This document shows, piece by piece, positions 1 to 7,586 of a stretch of DNA of 10,416 nucleotides (the stretch's first letter is position 1; each line of letters starts with the position of its first letter). The notes below the pieces were generated by a model. The model saw only the letters and a program-made list of their open reading frames with translations, was not told the origin of the DNA and did no database searches. Source of the stretch: an uncultured Lachnospiraceae bacterium (GTDB lineage Bacteria; Bacillota; Clostridia; Lachnospirales; Lachnospiraceae); NCBI GenBank assembly GCA_902783295.1, contig CACZQT010000428.1, positions 1 to 10,416 on the forward strand, read 5' to 3'. Both the position numbers and the translations under genes were made by a program.

Positions 1-260
1 AGCTTCAGATGCTCTTCCGTATGATCGCGTACACCGGTGAAAGCATCCCCGTAGGCGGTATTGCACTCCACCACGGTTCCTTTTACTTCTTCCACCATAG
101 GTTTCCAGAAATCCGGACGAAGGAAATTCTGGTTGCCCTTTTCGCCGGAATGCACCTTCACAGCAACCTTTCCCTTCAGTTCCACACCAAGTATGCGGTA
201 CATCTCCACGACCTTTTCCGGAGAGATGATTTTGGAAAAATATACTTTCGATTTCGTCAT
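1..260 (-). CDS. DUF362-type (putative iron-sulfur) protein, 5' part only
   Basis: The N-terminal 86 residues are present and the gene runs off the left edge. The protein starts MTKSKVYFSKIISPEKVVEM and continues through KVAVKVHSGEKGNQNFLRP and VVECNTAYGDAF. I recognise this as the start of DUF362 proteins, which usually carry ferredoxin-like [4Fe-4S] motifs further on; that part is outside the window, so the iron-sulfur assignment is family knowledge. The start at 260 is supported by AGGAGGAG at 266-273, five bases upstream. A promoter lies at 307-335, so the gene is probably transcribed separately from the helicase gene, which ends 177 bases upstream. The biochemical role is not established; it is likely cytoplasmic, since no signal peptide is visible. 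Confidence 0.8.
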   Translation of the reverse strand, partial: MTKSKVYFSKIISPEKVVEMYRILGVELKGKVAVKVHSGEKGNQNFLRPDFWKPMVEEVKGTVVECNTAYGDAFTGVRDHTEEHLK

Positions 261-306
261 GACGGCTCCTCCTGTCTTGTACGCAAACACTCTTTTTTAC
301 CATTAC

Positions 307-335
307 ATTATATCAAAAAAAGCTGATTGGCACAA
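307..335 (-). promoter_or_regulatory. Sigma-A type promoter of the DUF362 gene
   Basis: On the minus strand, TTGTGC (330-335) and a perfect TATAAT (307-312) are separated by 17 bases. TGA directly before the -10 box makes it an extended -10 promoter. The -10 box lies 46 bases upstream of the start codon at 260. No other good promoter was seen between this gene and the helicase gene. Confidence 0.72.
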
Positions 336-437
336 ATTTTTCTCCACTTCCCGCCAGGGCTGCCTGCTCTCGTTATGTATCCCCGTACTCCTGAGAACAT
401 CTGGATATGTCGAAAGTGGAAACGTCCTCATGTTCCT

Positions 438-3200
438 TCATTGCTGTCCCATCTGCCGCTCTATCCACTGCATCAGTACTTCCACCACGTAGTCCTGTTC
501 CTCCTGCGTCAGTTCTCTCCCCGCCGGGATGCCGTGCCACTTCCACAGGCAGCTGCGGCAGCAGGTGGCAGTGGCATGCTGGCCGATAAAGACGGGATGC
601 CCTTTCATGGGAGTCTGGCGCCCGTCGTTCGAAAGATTTGCGGGAGCCAGGCGTTTGCGGATCAGATCCTGCGCATGCGTGCGGATGGTATCCATCCCTT
701 TTTCCCGTACATAGGCTTTATCCGTTTCCCGCAAGATAAAGCGGCGGCGGAAAGCAGATTGGGACAGCCTGAAAGTCAGGTCTATTTTCAGCCATTCCGC
801 ATGAGTCGGCTTCTCTGCCTCCTCAGCCGGCGCCTGCGCGCCATAATCCACCGGCTGTTCCCGTACAATGGATACCGGATCGGGCAGTACTCTTTCCTTT
901 CCCGCCACCTGCGGTTTAGGCGGGGTTCCGGCCGGTTTCCTGCCGTCTGTCAGGATTTTCTGCAGCCGCTCTTTCAGCAGGGTGTTCCGGCTTTCCACCG
1001 TGACATTTCGTACAGCGTAAGCCAGGGCCTTTTTTGTTCCCACGATCAACAGAATCTTTTTGGCACGGGTAATGCCGGTATAAACCAGGTTTCTCTGGAG
1101 CATGACGAAATGGCTCATCAGCACCGGCATCACTACTACCGGGTATTCAGAACCCTGCGCCTTATGAATCGTCGTGGCATAGGCCAGCACGAGTTCATCC
1201 AGCTCGGAGATATCATAGTCCACGGCACGCTGCCCGGAGGGTCCGTCCTCGAACAATACCTGCAGGCTTCCTTCGTCTTCGTCCACTTTTCCGACAATGC
1301 CGATATCCCCGTTAAAGACTTCCTTGTCATAATTGTTCCGGATCTGCATCACCTTGTCGTTCGTCCGGAACAGAACACCTCCCCGGCGAAGGCCGGCCTG
1401 TCCTCTGTCCGGATTCAACGTTTTCTGCAGCTCCTGGTTCAGGTTCGCAGCCCCCGCCAGGCTCTTCTGCATGGGTGTCAGCACCTGGATTTCCCGGGCA
1501 GGCACCCCATAATAACGCGGCAGCTTCGTGTGAACCATTTCCACGATCGCCGCAGCGGCTTCTTCCGCCAGCACCTGGCTGTCCTTGGGATTTCTCCCCT
1601 TTCCGGCTGCCTGCTTTTCCACATCCAGGAAGAAAAAATCACTCTGCTTTCCGCCCCGAAGATCCGGCATCGTCCCTGCATTGATGCGGTGAGCATTCAT
1701 AATGATACGGCTGGTCTGTGCCTGCCGGAAGATCCTGGTCAGGCGCACCACCGGAAAGCAGCCGGAATCGATAATATCCCGCAGCACATTCCCGGCACCT
1801 ACGCTGGGCAGCTGGTCGATATCTCCCACCAGGATCAGCGTCATGGCATCCGGCACTGCCTTCAGGAGATTATACATCAGCATAACATCGATCATGGAGC
1901 ACTCATCCACGATCAGGACATCCCCTTCCAGCGGATTATCCTCTTTTCTCTGATATCCTTCGGAAGGTTTAAACTCCAGGAGGCGGTGAATCGTCTTCGC
2001 TTCCATACCGGTGGTTTCCGACAGCCTCTTCGCCGCCCTTCCGGTCGGCGCTGCCAGCAGCAGCCGGGCTTTCGCCTCACGGAATGCAGTAATAATACCA
2101 AGGGTCGTGGTCGTTTTTCCCGTACCGGGACCGCCCGTCAGTACCAGCACCTTGCTTTGCGCAGCCGTCAGAATCGCCTGTTTCTGAACTTCGTCATACT
2201 GCATGCCGGTTTTTCGTTCCACACGTTCCGCCAGGCCTTCCGGATGAATCCGGATACCGCCGGGATGCTGCAGGATCATGCCAAGCCGTTTCGCGGTTCC
2301 GCTTTCCGCAAAAAAGAAAGGCGGCAGATAGATCGCCGTTTCCGGCTCCGTTATCTGCGGCATCCCTGTTCTGTACTCAGCCTCTTGCTTCCAGAACTCC
2401 TCCGTAATAACATCCTGTACACGGATCATTTCATCCAGTGTCATGGAGAGCAGGTCTTCGCCCACCTCCAGAAGCTCGGCCCCGGTCCGAAGCAGCTGGT
2501 CCCGGACGGCATAGCAGTGCCCATCCTCAGACAGCCTGTTTAACGTATACAGCAGTCCGCTTCGCAGCCGTACATATTTCTCCGAGTCGAAACCCAGTTT
2601 CCGGGCAATGGTATCCGCTGTCCGGAAGCCGATGCCCCAGATGTCATCCGCCAGGCGGTAAGGATTCTCCTGCACCACCTTCAGGCTTTCATTGCCGTAG
2701 GTTTTATAGATTTTCGTGGCATGACTGGCGCTGACATCATGTCCCTGCAGAAACAGCATGATGTTTTTGATTTCTTTCTGCTCCTGCCAGCCCTTTTTGA
2801 TGCGCTCCACCCGCAGCTTTCCGATCCCGGGAACCGACAGCAGCGCATCCGGGTTCTCTTCCAGGATTTCCAGAGTCTCTTTACCGAATTTCTGAACGAT
2901 TTTCCGGGCATACTTCGGACCGATTCCTTTGATCAGTCCGCTGCCCAGATACTTTTCGATCCCCAACGCCGTTGCCGGAAGCGTTTCCTCAAAGGTTTCC
3001 ATGGCGAACTGGCGTCCGAATTTCGCATCCATCCGCCATTCTCCGCCCAGGGACAGCACACTTCCCACATGGACATCCGGCATATTGCCGACTACGGTAA
3101 CCAGTTCATGATACCCCTTCGCCGCGCAGCGAATAACCGAGAAACCATTCTCGGAATTCTGATATGTAATCCTCTCCACCACACACCGAAGGTGCTCCAT
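438..3200 (-). CDS. recD2: RecD2-type ATP-dependent DNA helicase fused to a C-terminal DUF4186 domain
   Basis: This 920-residue protein is a superfamily 1B 5'-3' DNA helicase of the RecD2/TraA type, the stand-alone RecD of bacteria, implicated in DNA repair and replication-fork maintenance. The N-terminal part has helix-hairpin-helix motifs (GLIKGIGPKYA about 88-98, VPGIGKLR about 123-130, IWGIGFRTAD about 187-196). The motor has Walker A GGPGTGKT (356-363), DECS (432-435), GDIDQLPSVG (459-468), RIFRQ (489-493), TTIHKAQGSEYP (676-687) and VYTGITRAKK (706-715). A proline- and glutamate-rich linker (about 755-800) leads to residues 808-917, which match DUF4186 as I know it: NDGRQTPMKGHPVF, QHATATCCRSC, KWHGIP, ELTQEEQDYVVEVL. 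Typical RecD2 proteins end near 740-850 residues. The start at 3200 follows GGCGGTG; the frame stays open to 3371 but the extra 57 residues show no helicase features. The helicase call is very sure. The domain name for the tail is from memory. Confidence 0.93.
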   Translation of the reverse strand: MEHLRCVVERITYQNSENGFSVIRCAAKGYHELVTVVGNMPDVHVGSVLSLGGEWRMDAKFGRQFAMETFEETLPATALGIEKYLGSGLIKGIGPKYARKIVQKFGKETLEILEENPDALLSVPGIGKLRVERIKKGWQEQKEIKNIMLFLQGHDVSASHATKIYKTYGNESLKVVQENPYRLADDIWGIGFRTADTIARKLGFDSEKYVRLRSGLLYTLNRLSEDGHCYAVRDQLLRTGAELLEVGEDLLSMTLDEMIRVQDVITEEFWKQEAEYRTGMPQITEPETAIYLPPFFFAESGTAKRLGMILQHPGGIRIHPEGLAERVERKTGMQYDEVQKQAILTAAQSKVLVLTGGPGTGKTTTTLGIITAFREAKARLLLAAPTGRAAKRLSETTGMEAKTIHRLLEFKPSEGYQRKEDNPLEGDVLIVDECSMIDVMLMYNLLKAVPDAMTLILVGDIDQLPSVGAGNVLRDIIDSGCFPVVRLTRIFRQAQTSRIIMNAHRINAGTMPDLRGGKQSDFFFLDVEKQAAGKGRNPKDSQVLAEEAAAAIVEMVHTKLPRYYGVPAREIQVLTPMQKSLAGAANLNQELQKTLNPDRGQAGLRRGGVLFRTNDKVMQIRNNYDKEVFNGDIGIVGKVDEDEGSLQVLFEDGPSGQRAVDYDISELDELVLAYATTIHKAQGSEYPVVVMPVLMSHFVMLQRNLVYTGITRAKKILLIVGTKKALAYAVRNVTVESRNTLLKERLQKILTDGRKPAGTPPKPQVAGKERVLPDPVSIVREQPVDYGAQAPAEEAEKPTHAEWLKIDLTFRLSQSAFRRRFILRETDKAYVREKGMDTIRTHAQDLIRKRLAPANLSNDGRQTPMKGHPVFIGQHATATCCRSCLWKWHGIPAGRELTQEEQDYVVEVLMQWIERQMGQQ

Positions 3201-3650
3201 GTTTTCACCGCCTTGTATATTCAAAAAAGGCCCGCGATCCCCGCACGCACAGCATTCTGTCTTTCCCGAAAACGGCAATCCCAAAAATGTACATGGCTTT
3301 TCCTGTTCATAAAAAAACAGGCACATATTTGTTACTGTACAGCGTCTGAACCGTCCCGGCACAGACATCAATGCGATGCGGCAGGATCGTCTCGAGCCTC
3401 CATAATTCAGCCATTATTTCGTATTTTTTGAGATCGAATCTCCACTCTCTCTAAAAATCATAGGTTATTATTGGATCTATTCCCCACCACGCATATTGTC
3501 CGGCAGGGAACAGATTTTTAATTCCGATATCGTTATTTTATCATTTGTTCGAATGCACCTCAAGTGATTTTCACTGCATAACGATTCGGCATCTGCCGTT
3601 TTTTATTCACGGATTTTCAAAATATGTTCATATCCATACGAATCTTTTTT

Positions 3651-3659
3651 TGTTATACT
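3651..3659 (+). promoter_or_regulatory. Extended -10 promoter candidate for the esterase gene
   Basis: TGTTATACT reads as an extended -10 element (TGn plus TATACT at 3654-3659), preceded by an A/T-rich tract. No good -35 hexamer sits at the usual 16-18 base spacing, so it would depend on the extended -10. It lies 77 bases upstream of the esterase start codon. Confidence 0.5.
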
Positions 3660-3668
3660 AAGCCCATC

Positions 3669-3683
3669 CTGGGTGGCCACCAG
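3669..3683. promoter_or_regulatory. Palindrome just downstream of the esterase -10 element
   Basis: GGTGGCCACC (3672-3681) is a perfect 10-base palindrome. It extends on both sides to CTGG...CAG with one unpaired G. It starts about 10 bases after the -10 box, around the expected start of transcription and early leader, a common place for an operator. A regulator role is inference from position only. Confidence 0.35.
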
Positions 3684-3736
3684 TATCCGGCATGTGTATC
3701 TGTATGTATGAAATCATCAGAGGAGGAACCAGCTAT

Positions 3737-5356
3737 ATGAAAAAGAAAGCCCTTGTAGCAGCCGTCGCCGCCGTTCTGGCGATGGGTATTGCCGGCAGCG
3801 CCTCTGCGGCAGTAGAAAATGTATGCGCTCTTACCACCCCCGGCCATTTTGGCCAGAAACTGAAGGCTGTTATGATTGAATATTCGACGGAAGTGGACGC
3901 CGAGAAACTGGACGCTTCTTCCTTCGAACTCTTCGGTATGGCTAACAACCTGACCGACGAATATGCCGCCGCGGAAATCGCCCGTGTTTACACCAACAGC
4001 GAACCGGCACTTCTGGAAGAAGGCAGCGTTCCCGGCAATTTCGTAATCATCGAAACCAGCGATTTTGACCATGTAGGCCTGGTAGCTGACAACTGGTTCT
4101 ATAAGGATGCGGCCGGTGAAGAGAAGAAAATCGCGATCCGGAAGGATCTGCAGAATGTCTACTATATCGGCTACAGCCAGCTGACAGACGTCGCCGCAGC
4201 CGATGGCTCGGTAGCAGGCGAAGCGACCGACGGTATGGTTCTGATCGACCAGGCCAATATCACCCACGATACCCTGGATGAATACGTCCATGTACATCTG
4301 GATGATGAAACAGCGGAAGGCTATCTGAAAGGCTTCACCTTCGGCAACAACAATAACGTGTGGTCTCTTTCCAGCAACAGCACCAAGTCCAACTCCATCG
4401 GCCTGACCGAAGAAGACCTTCTGGGTGACCTGAACGAAGCGACCCTGTCCGGCCTCGGTGTGGATATCTGGTACCGTCTGCCGAAAGATTATGATCCCTC
4501 CAAAGAATATCCCCTGTTCCTGTTCTTCCACGGCAGCGGCGAAACTTCGAACTATGTGAAGGATGAAGAAGGCAATGTTGTCGTCGGCGAAGACGGCGTA
4601 GCCCTGCATAACGAAGGCGTGCACTTCAATATCAGCAAGGTCGGCGGCGTATGGGGCGAAGAAGATGTCATCTTCGTCTGCCCTCAGTACTACTCCGGCA
4701 ACCAGCCCCGCGAAGATGGTTATGAGCGCGACGACGCCTGCCGTATTGCTCTGTGCTATGCACTGACCGAATTCCCGATCGACCGTGACCGCGTATTTGC
4801 CTCCGGTACTTCCCAGGGTGCCGGCCGTACCACGGCTCTGCTGCGTGACTGCGCGGATTACCTGACCGGCGTTGTCATCCAGAACGGCGGTTACAGCTCC
4901 GCGATCATGCGCACCATGCCCGTGAGCGTAGGTATTGCCCTGCATAAGGAAATCTTCCAGTATGCAGCTGCCCAGAACGTTGCCCTCTGGTGGTTCCAGG
5001 GCGTCAACGACCCGATCTCCAACCGTGTTATTGCCGAAGAAATGCACGATGCATTTGTCGAGCTGTACCAGGAAGCCGGCAAGTCCGAGGAATGGATCGC
5101 GGATAATGTCCGTCTGACCTACCTGAACGACAAGCTGTATCTGGATATGAATGAGAGCAGCTTCCATTCCACCATGAAGCCTACCTATCTGTGGTATGCT
5201 TACTATAACGATGAACTGTTCCATGCTACCTACAGCGATGCGGAAGACAGTCTGGGCGAGTATTATGATACTCAGTACGGCAGCGAAGATCCTTTCGGTT
5301 ACGCCGGTATGGTTGACTGGGTTCTGTCCAAAACCAAAAGCGGACTGAGCGAATAA
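3737..5356 (+). CDS. Secreted esterase: N-terminal Ig-like domain plus alpha/beta-hydrolase
   Basis: This is a 539-residue exported serine hydrolase. MKKKALVAAVAAVLAMGIAG followed by SASA is a classic Sec signal peptide, with likely cleavage after A24. No lipobox or cell-wall anchor was seen, so the product is probably periplasmic or released. Residues about 26-190 form a beta-rich domain resembling the Ig-like domain of EstA-type esterases (LKAVMIEYSTEVDAEKLDAS). The hydrolase starts near 240: oxyanion motif FFHGSGE (263-269), nucleophile elbow GTSQGAG with Ser359, probable acid Asp425 (QGVNDPISN), and catalytic His probably H477, with H496 as alternative. It is related to PHB depolymerase/feruloyl esterase-like enzymes; the substrate cannot be told. 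The start at 3737 is fixed by AGAGGAGG at 3719-3726 and by the signal peptide. Of 13 arginines, 8 are CGT and 4 CGC, like the ribosomal genes and unlike recD2, which suggests high expression. It is a single-gene unit. Confidence 0.88.
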   Translation: MKKKALVAAVAAVLAMGIAGSASAAVENVCALTTPGHFGQKLKAVMIEYSTEVDAEKLDASSFELFGMANNLTDEYAAAEIARVYTNSEPALLEEGSVPGNFVIIETSDFDHVGLVADNWFYKDAAGEEKKIAIRKDLQNVYYIGYSQLTDVAAADGSVAGEATDGMVLIDQANITHDTLDEYVHVHLDDETAEGYLKGFTFGNNNNVWSLSSNSTKSNSIGLTEEDLLGDLNEATLSGLGVDIWYRLPKDYDPSKEYPLFLFFHGSGETSNYVKDEEGNVVVGEDGVALHNEGVHFNISKVGGVWGEEDVIFVCPQYYSGNQPREDGYERDDACRIALCYALTEFPIDRDRVFASGTSQGAGRTTALLRDCADYLTGVVIQNGGYSSAIMRTMPVSVGIALHKEIFQYAAAQNVALWWFQGVNDPISNRVIAEEMHDAFVELYQEAGKSEEWIADNVRLTYLNDKLYLDMNESSFHSTMKPTYLWYAYYNDELFHATYSDAEDSLGEYYDTQYGSEDPFGYAGMVDWVLSKTKSGLSE

Positions 5357-5397
5357 ACAACGGTCCGGGGCAAGAAGCAGACAGAGCAAATCATGTC

Positions 5398-5426
5398 AGG
5401 AAATGCTGATTATATCAGTGTTTCCT
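5398..5426 (+). repeat. Hairpin in the 3' untranslated region of the esterase mRNA
   Basis: AGGAAATGCTGAT (5398-5410) pairs with ATCAGTGTTTCCT (5414-5426) around a 3-base loop, giving a 13-pair stem in RNA with two G-U pairs. It has no T-tract and lies 25 bases before the terminator stem. ATGTCAGGA occurs at 5393-5401 and again at 5447-5455, next to each hairpin. It may protect the mRNA 3' end, which is inference. Confidence 0.55.
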
Positions 5427-5451
5427 CAGGCAATTCCTTTCCGGAAATGTC

Positions 5452-5482
5452 AGGAGGACGGGTCAGACCCGTCCTCCTTTTT
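5452..5482 (+). terminator. Strong intrinsic terminator of the esterase gene
   Basis: AGGAGGACGGGT (5452-5463) and ACCCGTCCTCCT (5467-5478) form a perfect 12-pair GC-rich stem with a CAG loop, followed by a five-T run (5478-5482). It lies 95 bases after the esterase stop codon. Confidence 0.92.
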
Positions 5483-5678
5483 GCATTTCAAGACTCGCTT
5501 GCGAGTCTTGCGCGCCGTGTGCGGCGACGCGAAGCCAGAGCCGAATGGCACCTTCCGCACCGCACACGTGCGCATCCTCGCGGAGCTTTTATCTTGGACG
5601 GAGATTAGCCTCCCTCCAAGACAGGTTTGTTATTTAACTCCCCCTGCAGAGGAGGCAGTCTTCCGCCTGCGCGGCTTT
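5483..5678. other. Structured non-coding region between the convergent esterase and surE genes
   Basis: No gene was found. The region holds several inverted repeats. The first is a perfect 10-pair hairpin with a 2-base loop at 5489-5510 (CAAGACTCGC/GCGAGTCTTG). The second is CGTGTGCGG (5516-5524) pairing with CCGCACACG (5560-5568), extended by GCGC on both sides with bulges and enclosing GCCA/TGGC (5534-5549). The third is CTTGGACGGAG (5593-5603) pairing with CTCCCTCCAAG (5610-5620), with one mismatch. The surE side has only a weak terminator-like stem (about 5638-5655) with no good T-run. The region could be a dispersed repeat or a structured RNA; the sequence alone does not decide. Confidence 0.5.
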
Positions 5679-6398
5679 TCAGCTGATGTTCCTGACAATG
5701 CCTACGGACACATATCCGTCTACAATCGCCCGGAAATCCGTACCATGCTCAGCCTCTTCATTATAAACGCCTTCTACCATCAGGCGCATGCCGCCGTCCG
5801 GCAGCTTTTCGATTTCATTGTAATGATCACGGTAGAACATACCGCGGGAAACGGAACGGCCCTCCAGGATTCCTTTGCATCTTGAAAGAGAGCAGTTCGG
5901 GAAGTTCACGTTCCATATCCGGTCCACGCCGGGGTTTTTATCGATCAGCCTCTCCAGCACCTCCATCAGATAGGCGTCCGTCACTTCGTGGCAGTTTCCG
6001 GTCCCTTCCGACAGAGCGATAGCACGAATTTCCTGGAAAGAGGCTTCCAGAGCGGCTCCGGCAGTGGCGGAGTACTGAATATCGGTGGCCGCATTATAAC
6101 CATAATTGATCCCCGAAAGCACCACGTCCGGTTTTCCGGGCACCACATTCAGGCTTCCCACCCGTACACAGTCGGCAGGCGTCCCGCTGCAGGAAAAGGC
6201 CCGGACGCCTTCCACCGGAAAATCATACGGGTGAAGATCTATCGGCGCATGCAGGGTGAGGCTGTGGGAAGCTGCGCTGCGCTGGACAGCCGGCGCCACC
6301 ACCCAGACTTCCCCGAATGCCTTAGCCGCCTCTGCCAGTCTTTTCAGGCCCTCCGCCTCGATTCCGTCATCATTTGTAATCAGTATTTTTCTCATCAT
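5679..6398 (-). CDS. surE: 5'/3'-nucleotidase SurE
   Basis: SurE is a metal-dependent phosphatase that removes phosphate from nucleoside 5'- and 3'-monophosphates and is linked to stationary-phase survival. The 239-residue length is normal. The family metal site is complete: Asp10 and Asp11 in ILITNDDG, Ser41 in VQRSAAS, and Asn98 in SGINYGYNAATD. SGTPADCV (71-78) is also characteristic. No signal peptide is present, so it is cytoplasmic. Two adjacent ATG codons (6398 and 6395) both fit the AGAGAAG site at 6405-6411; I kept the upstream one. The gene lies 39 bases after the aldo/keto reductase on the same strand with no terminator between, so they are likely co-transcribed. Confidence 0.95.
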   Translation of the reverse strand: MMRKILITNDDGIEAEGLKRLAEAAKAFGEVWVVAPAVQRSAASHSLTLHAPIDLHPYDFPVEGVRAFSCSGTPADCVRVGSLNVVPGKPDVVLSGINYGYNAATDIQYSATAGAALEASFQEIRAIALSEGTGNCHEVTDAYLMEVLERLIDKNPGVDRIWNVNFPNCSLSRCKGILEGRSVSRGMFYRDHYNEIEKLPDGGMRLMVEGVYNEEAEHGTDFRAIVDGYVSVGIVRNIS

Positions 6399-6437
6399 AA
6401 TGTTCTTCTCTACGATACTTTTACCCAGGCAGTCTCT

Positions 6438-7559
6438 CTACAAACGGTTCTCAAACATCGCGGCTGCTTCTTTCAGGTATCCGGTAATCTCCAGATGCTG
6501 CGGGCAGACAGACTCGCATTTTTTGCAGCTTATGCAGTCCGCCGCTCCGTGCCCGGCTTTTACGGCCTGCTGATACATCTCTCCGGCCTGTTCCATCTGT
6601 CCGTTGCCCAGCCGGAGATTCATCGCTTTAAAAATATCAGGAATCGGAATCTGCTTCGGGCAGCCTTCGGTACAGTACCGGCAGGCTGTACACGGAACCG
6701 TGGCGGAATGCTTCAGAATCCGCTGTGCTTCATGAATGATTTTCTGCTCTTCCTCGTTCAGCGGCTGAAAATCCTTCATGGTAGCCAGGTTATCCTGCAT
6801 CTGGGCTATATTGGACATCCCGGAAAGCACTGTCAGAACGCCTTCCAGGGATGCTGCAAAACGTATCGCCCAGGAAGGAATGGATTTATCCGGCGCATAT
6901 TCGCGGAACAGCTTTTTGACGTCCGCCGGCGGATTGGCCAGAATCCCGCCCTTGACCGGTTCCATGATGACCACCGGTTTCCCGTATTTCCGGGCTACTT
7001 CGTAATTCTTCCGGGAAGAGACCGCAGGATTCTCCCAGTCCGCATAATTGATCTGCAGCTGCACAAAATCCACTTCCGAGTGCTCCTGCAGAAGCCTTTC
7101 CAGAAGCTTCGGGCCGGAATGGAAGGAAAATCCGATATGCCGCACCTTCCCCTCGGCCTTCAGTTCATTCACGAAATCCCAGAGATGGAAGTTCTCGTAT
7201 TTCTTTGCATTCCCTTCCATCAGGGTATGCAGAAGATAATAATCTATATAATCCGTTCCCATCCGGGACAGACTGGTCGTAAACTGTTTTTTTGCCTGCT
7301 TTTCTGTAAGCGCCATCATTGCATAAAGCTTTGTTGCAATGGTAAAGCTGTCCCTGGGATGACGTTCCACGATCGCTTTTCGAAGTGTCTCCTCCGAACC
7401 GGGATATACGTGCGCCGTATCCAGATAGGTAAACCCGGCATCCAGGAAAAGATCCGCCATCCGGGCAGTCTGCTCCACATCCGTGAAAAGAGCTTTTCGC
7501 GGAAGACGCATCATTCCGAATCCCAGTTTCTTCGTGTCTTTCATCTGTATCTCTGCCAT
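6438..7559 (-). CDS. Aldo/keto reductase with C-terminal two-[4Fe-4S] ferredoxin-like domain
   Basis: This 373-residue cytoplasmic oxidoreductase has an aldo/keto reductase barrel in residues about 8-285 with the canonical tetrad: Asp47 (YLDTAHVYPGSE), Tyr52, Lys77 (IATKLY) and His111 (YYLLHTL). NADPH is the usual cofactor of the family. Residues 290-352 carry two cysteine sets, CTACRYCTEGC (290, 293, 296, 300) and CISCKKCESVC (342, 345, 348, 352), each fit to hold a [4Fe-4S] cluster. This architecture is common in anaerobic Bacillota and suggests electron exchange with a ferredoxin-like partner. The substrate is unknown. The start at 7559 has GGAGG at 7565-7569. It is the first gene of a unit with surE. 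No clear promoter was seen in the upstream gap, which is filled by the REP-like pair and terminator. Confidence 0.92.
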   Translation of the reverse strand: MAEIQMKDTKKLGFGMMRLPRKALFTDVEQTARMADLFLDAGFTYLDTAHVYPGSEETLRKAIVERHPRDSFTIATKLYAMMALTEKQAKKQFTTSLSRMGTDYIDYYLLHTLMEGNAKKYENFHLWDFVNELKAEGKVRHIGFSFHSGPKLLERLLQEHSEVDFVQLQINYADWENPAVSSRKNYEVARKYGKPVVIMEPVKGGILANPPADVKKLFREYAPDKSIPSWAIRFAASLEGVLTVLSGMSNIAQMQDNLATMKDFQPLNEEEQKIIHEAQRILKHSATVPCTACRYCTEGCPKQIPIPDIFKAMNLRLGNGQMEQAGEMYQQAVKAGHGAADCISCKKCESVCPQHLEITGYLKEAAAMFENRL

Positions 7560-7586
7560 AAAAACCTCCGCTCACGGAACAAGGCA

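Larger units (their letters stand above)
3201..3736. other. Divergent intergenic region between helicase and esterase genes
   Basis: No gene was found in these 536 bases. The stretch from about 3400 to 3660 is AT-rich. A small hairpin, CCTGTT (3302-3307) with AACAGG (3316-3321), lies on the helicase side. A weak terminator-like element on the plus strand, CGGC-ATCT-GCCG (3587-3598) followed by six T, precedes the esterase promoter candidate. I could not find a convincing minus-strand promoter for recD2 here; TATACA about 15 bases before its start lacks a matching -35 box. Confidence 0.55.

Noticed and set aside
780..822. Internal GGAGG (818-822) followed by ATG (800-802) on the minus strand, as a start for a separate DUF4186 gene
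   Set aside because: The ATG is out of frame with the DUF4186 domain and soon meets a stop; no ATG, GTG or TTG in the right frame follows the site.
327..2543. 738-codon open frame on the plus strand opposite recD2
   Set aside because: It is antisense to a gene with complete helicase motifs, shows no recognisable domain, and is rich in His/Arg/Pro/Gln as expected for a shadow frame.
3201..3371. 57-residue N-terminal extension of RecD2
   Set aside because: The frame is open, but the extra residues are Cys/Phe-rich with no RecD2 similarity, and MEHLRCVVERITYQNSENGF with its own ribosome binding site is the normal family start.
3653..5389. 578-codon open frame on the minus strand opposite the esterase
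   Set aside because: It mirrors the strongly biased codons of the esterase; the plus frame has a signal peptide, catalytic motifs, ribosome binding site and terminator, while this one has none.
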